From Meghimatium bilineatum (taxonomy: Eukaryota; Mollusca; Gastropoda; Stylommatophora; Philomycidae): a DNA stretch of 64,000 bases. Below are positions 63,858 to 64,000 of the stretch, in pieces. Position numbers and translations under genes: made by a program. Position 1 is the first letter of the stretch. Each line of letters starts with the position of its first letter. The stretch lies in NCBI GenBank assembly GCA_034231615.1, contig CM067299.1, positions 18,566,498 through 18,630,497 on the forward strand, given 5' to 3'. A model generated the notes under the pieces. The model was not told the DNA's origin, did no database searches, and saw only the letters and a program-made list of their open reading frames with translations.

Positions 63858-64000
63858 CGTTCATTCTCAAACTCCCATTGAATTTCTCTTATAGCAGGTC
63901 AATGGTCTAACTAGATTTCTAGCAGGATGCAGTCCAGAGGATGGAAATGCTTTGTTGCCGTTTTATTTGCATCAATGGCCCAACACATCAGTCTTCAGCA
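63858..64000 (+). mobile_element. Interspersed repeat C copy
   Basis: ttcagcgttcattctcaaac, tagatttctagcaggatgca, gtccagaggatggaaatgct, gttttatttgcatcaatggc and cacatcagtcttcagca; runs to the end of the window. Confidence 0.8.

Overview
This window is animal nuclear DNA. Genes are split into short exons by long AT-rich introns with GT/AG borders, and most of the rest is retrotransposon debris and minisatellites. Gene content and repeat style (many RTE/jockey-type LINE tails, tRNA-derived SINEs, Penelope-like and mariner elements, at least a dozen minisatellite families) suggest a mollusc, most likely a cephalopod such as an octopus. That taxonomic guess is inference.

Two host genes are supported. 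(1) A lachesin/IgLON-type cell-adhesion gene on the + strand is seen as five phase-compatible exons at 7241-7408, 9458-9586, 12679-12966, 22002-22116 and 23740-23803. They encode Ig domain 2, Ig domain 3 and the low-complexity linker that precedes the GPI-anchor tail. The signal peptide, Ig1 and the tail are not seen. (2) The gene for the mitochondrial MICOS subunit MIC60/mitofilin (IMMT) on the - strand is seen as nine exons from 63334-63423 down to 40822-41274. They read 561 codons in one continuous phase to the stop; only the N-terminal targeting and membrane part lies beyond the right edge. The two genes converge tail to tail.

Layout: 0-3.4 kb is a LINE tail plus a SINE, tandemly duplicated (1254-bp unit), running into a 47-bp minisatellite. 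4.8-6.9 kb holds minisatellites, one split by a LINE 3' end. 7.2-23.8 kb is the lachesin-like gene. Its intron 3 carries an RNase-H LINE interrupted by a 6.8-kb Penelope-like element (PLE) flanked by a 13-bp target-site duplication. The PLE is a giant palindrome: two nearly identical 2.44-kb inverted arms around a 1.8-kb core with a reverse transcriptase plus GIY-YIG endonuclease frame and hammerhead-like motifs. 24-40 kb is intergenic: LINE relics, a 51-copy 49-bp satellite (26.07-28.58 kb), a 48-bp satellite (29.99-30.57 kb), a 23-bp array and SINE-like repeats. 40.8-63.4 kb is MIC60, whose introns hold LINE tails, minisatellites, a MITE-like insertion inside a SINE-like repeat, a decayed LINE, and an apparently intact mariner (58016-59351) with perfect 30-bp inverted repeats and a D,D34D transposase.

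The most unusual object is the PLE palindrome nested in a LINE inside the lachesin-like gene. If transcribed with the host intron it would form a very long RNA duplex. No prokaryotic-type system, CRISPR array or host non-coding RNA gene was recognised.
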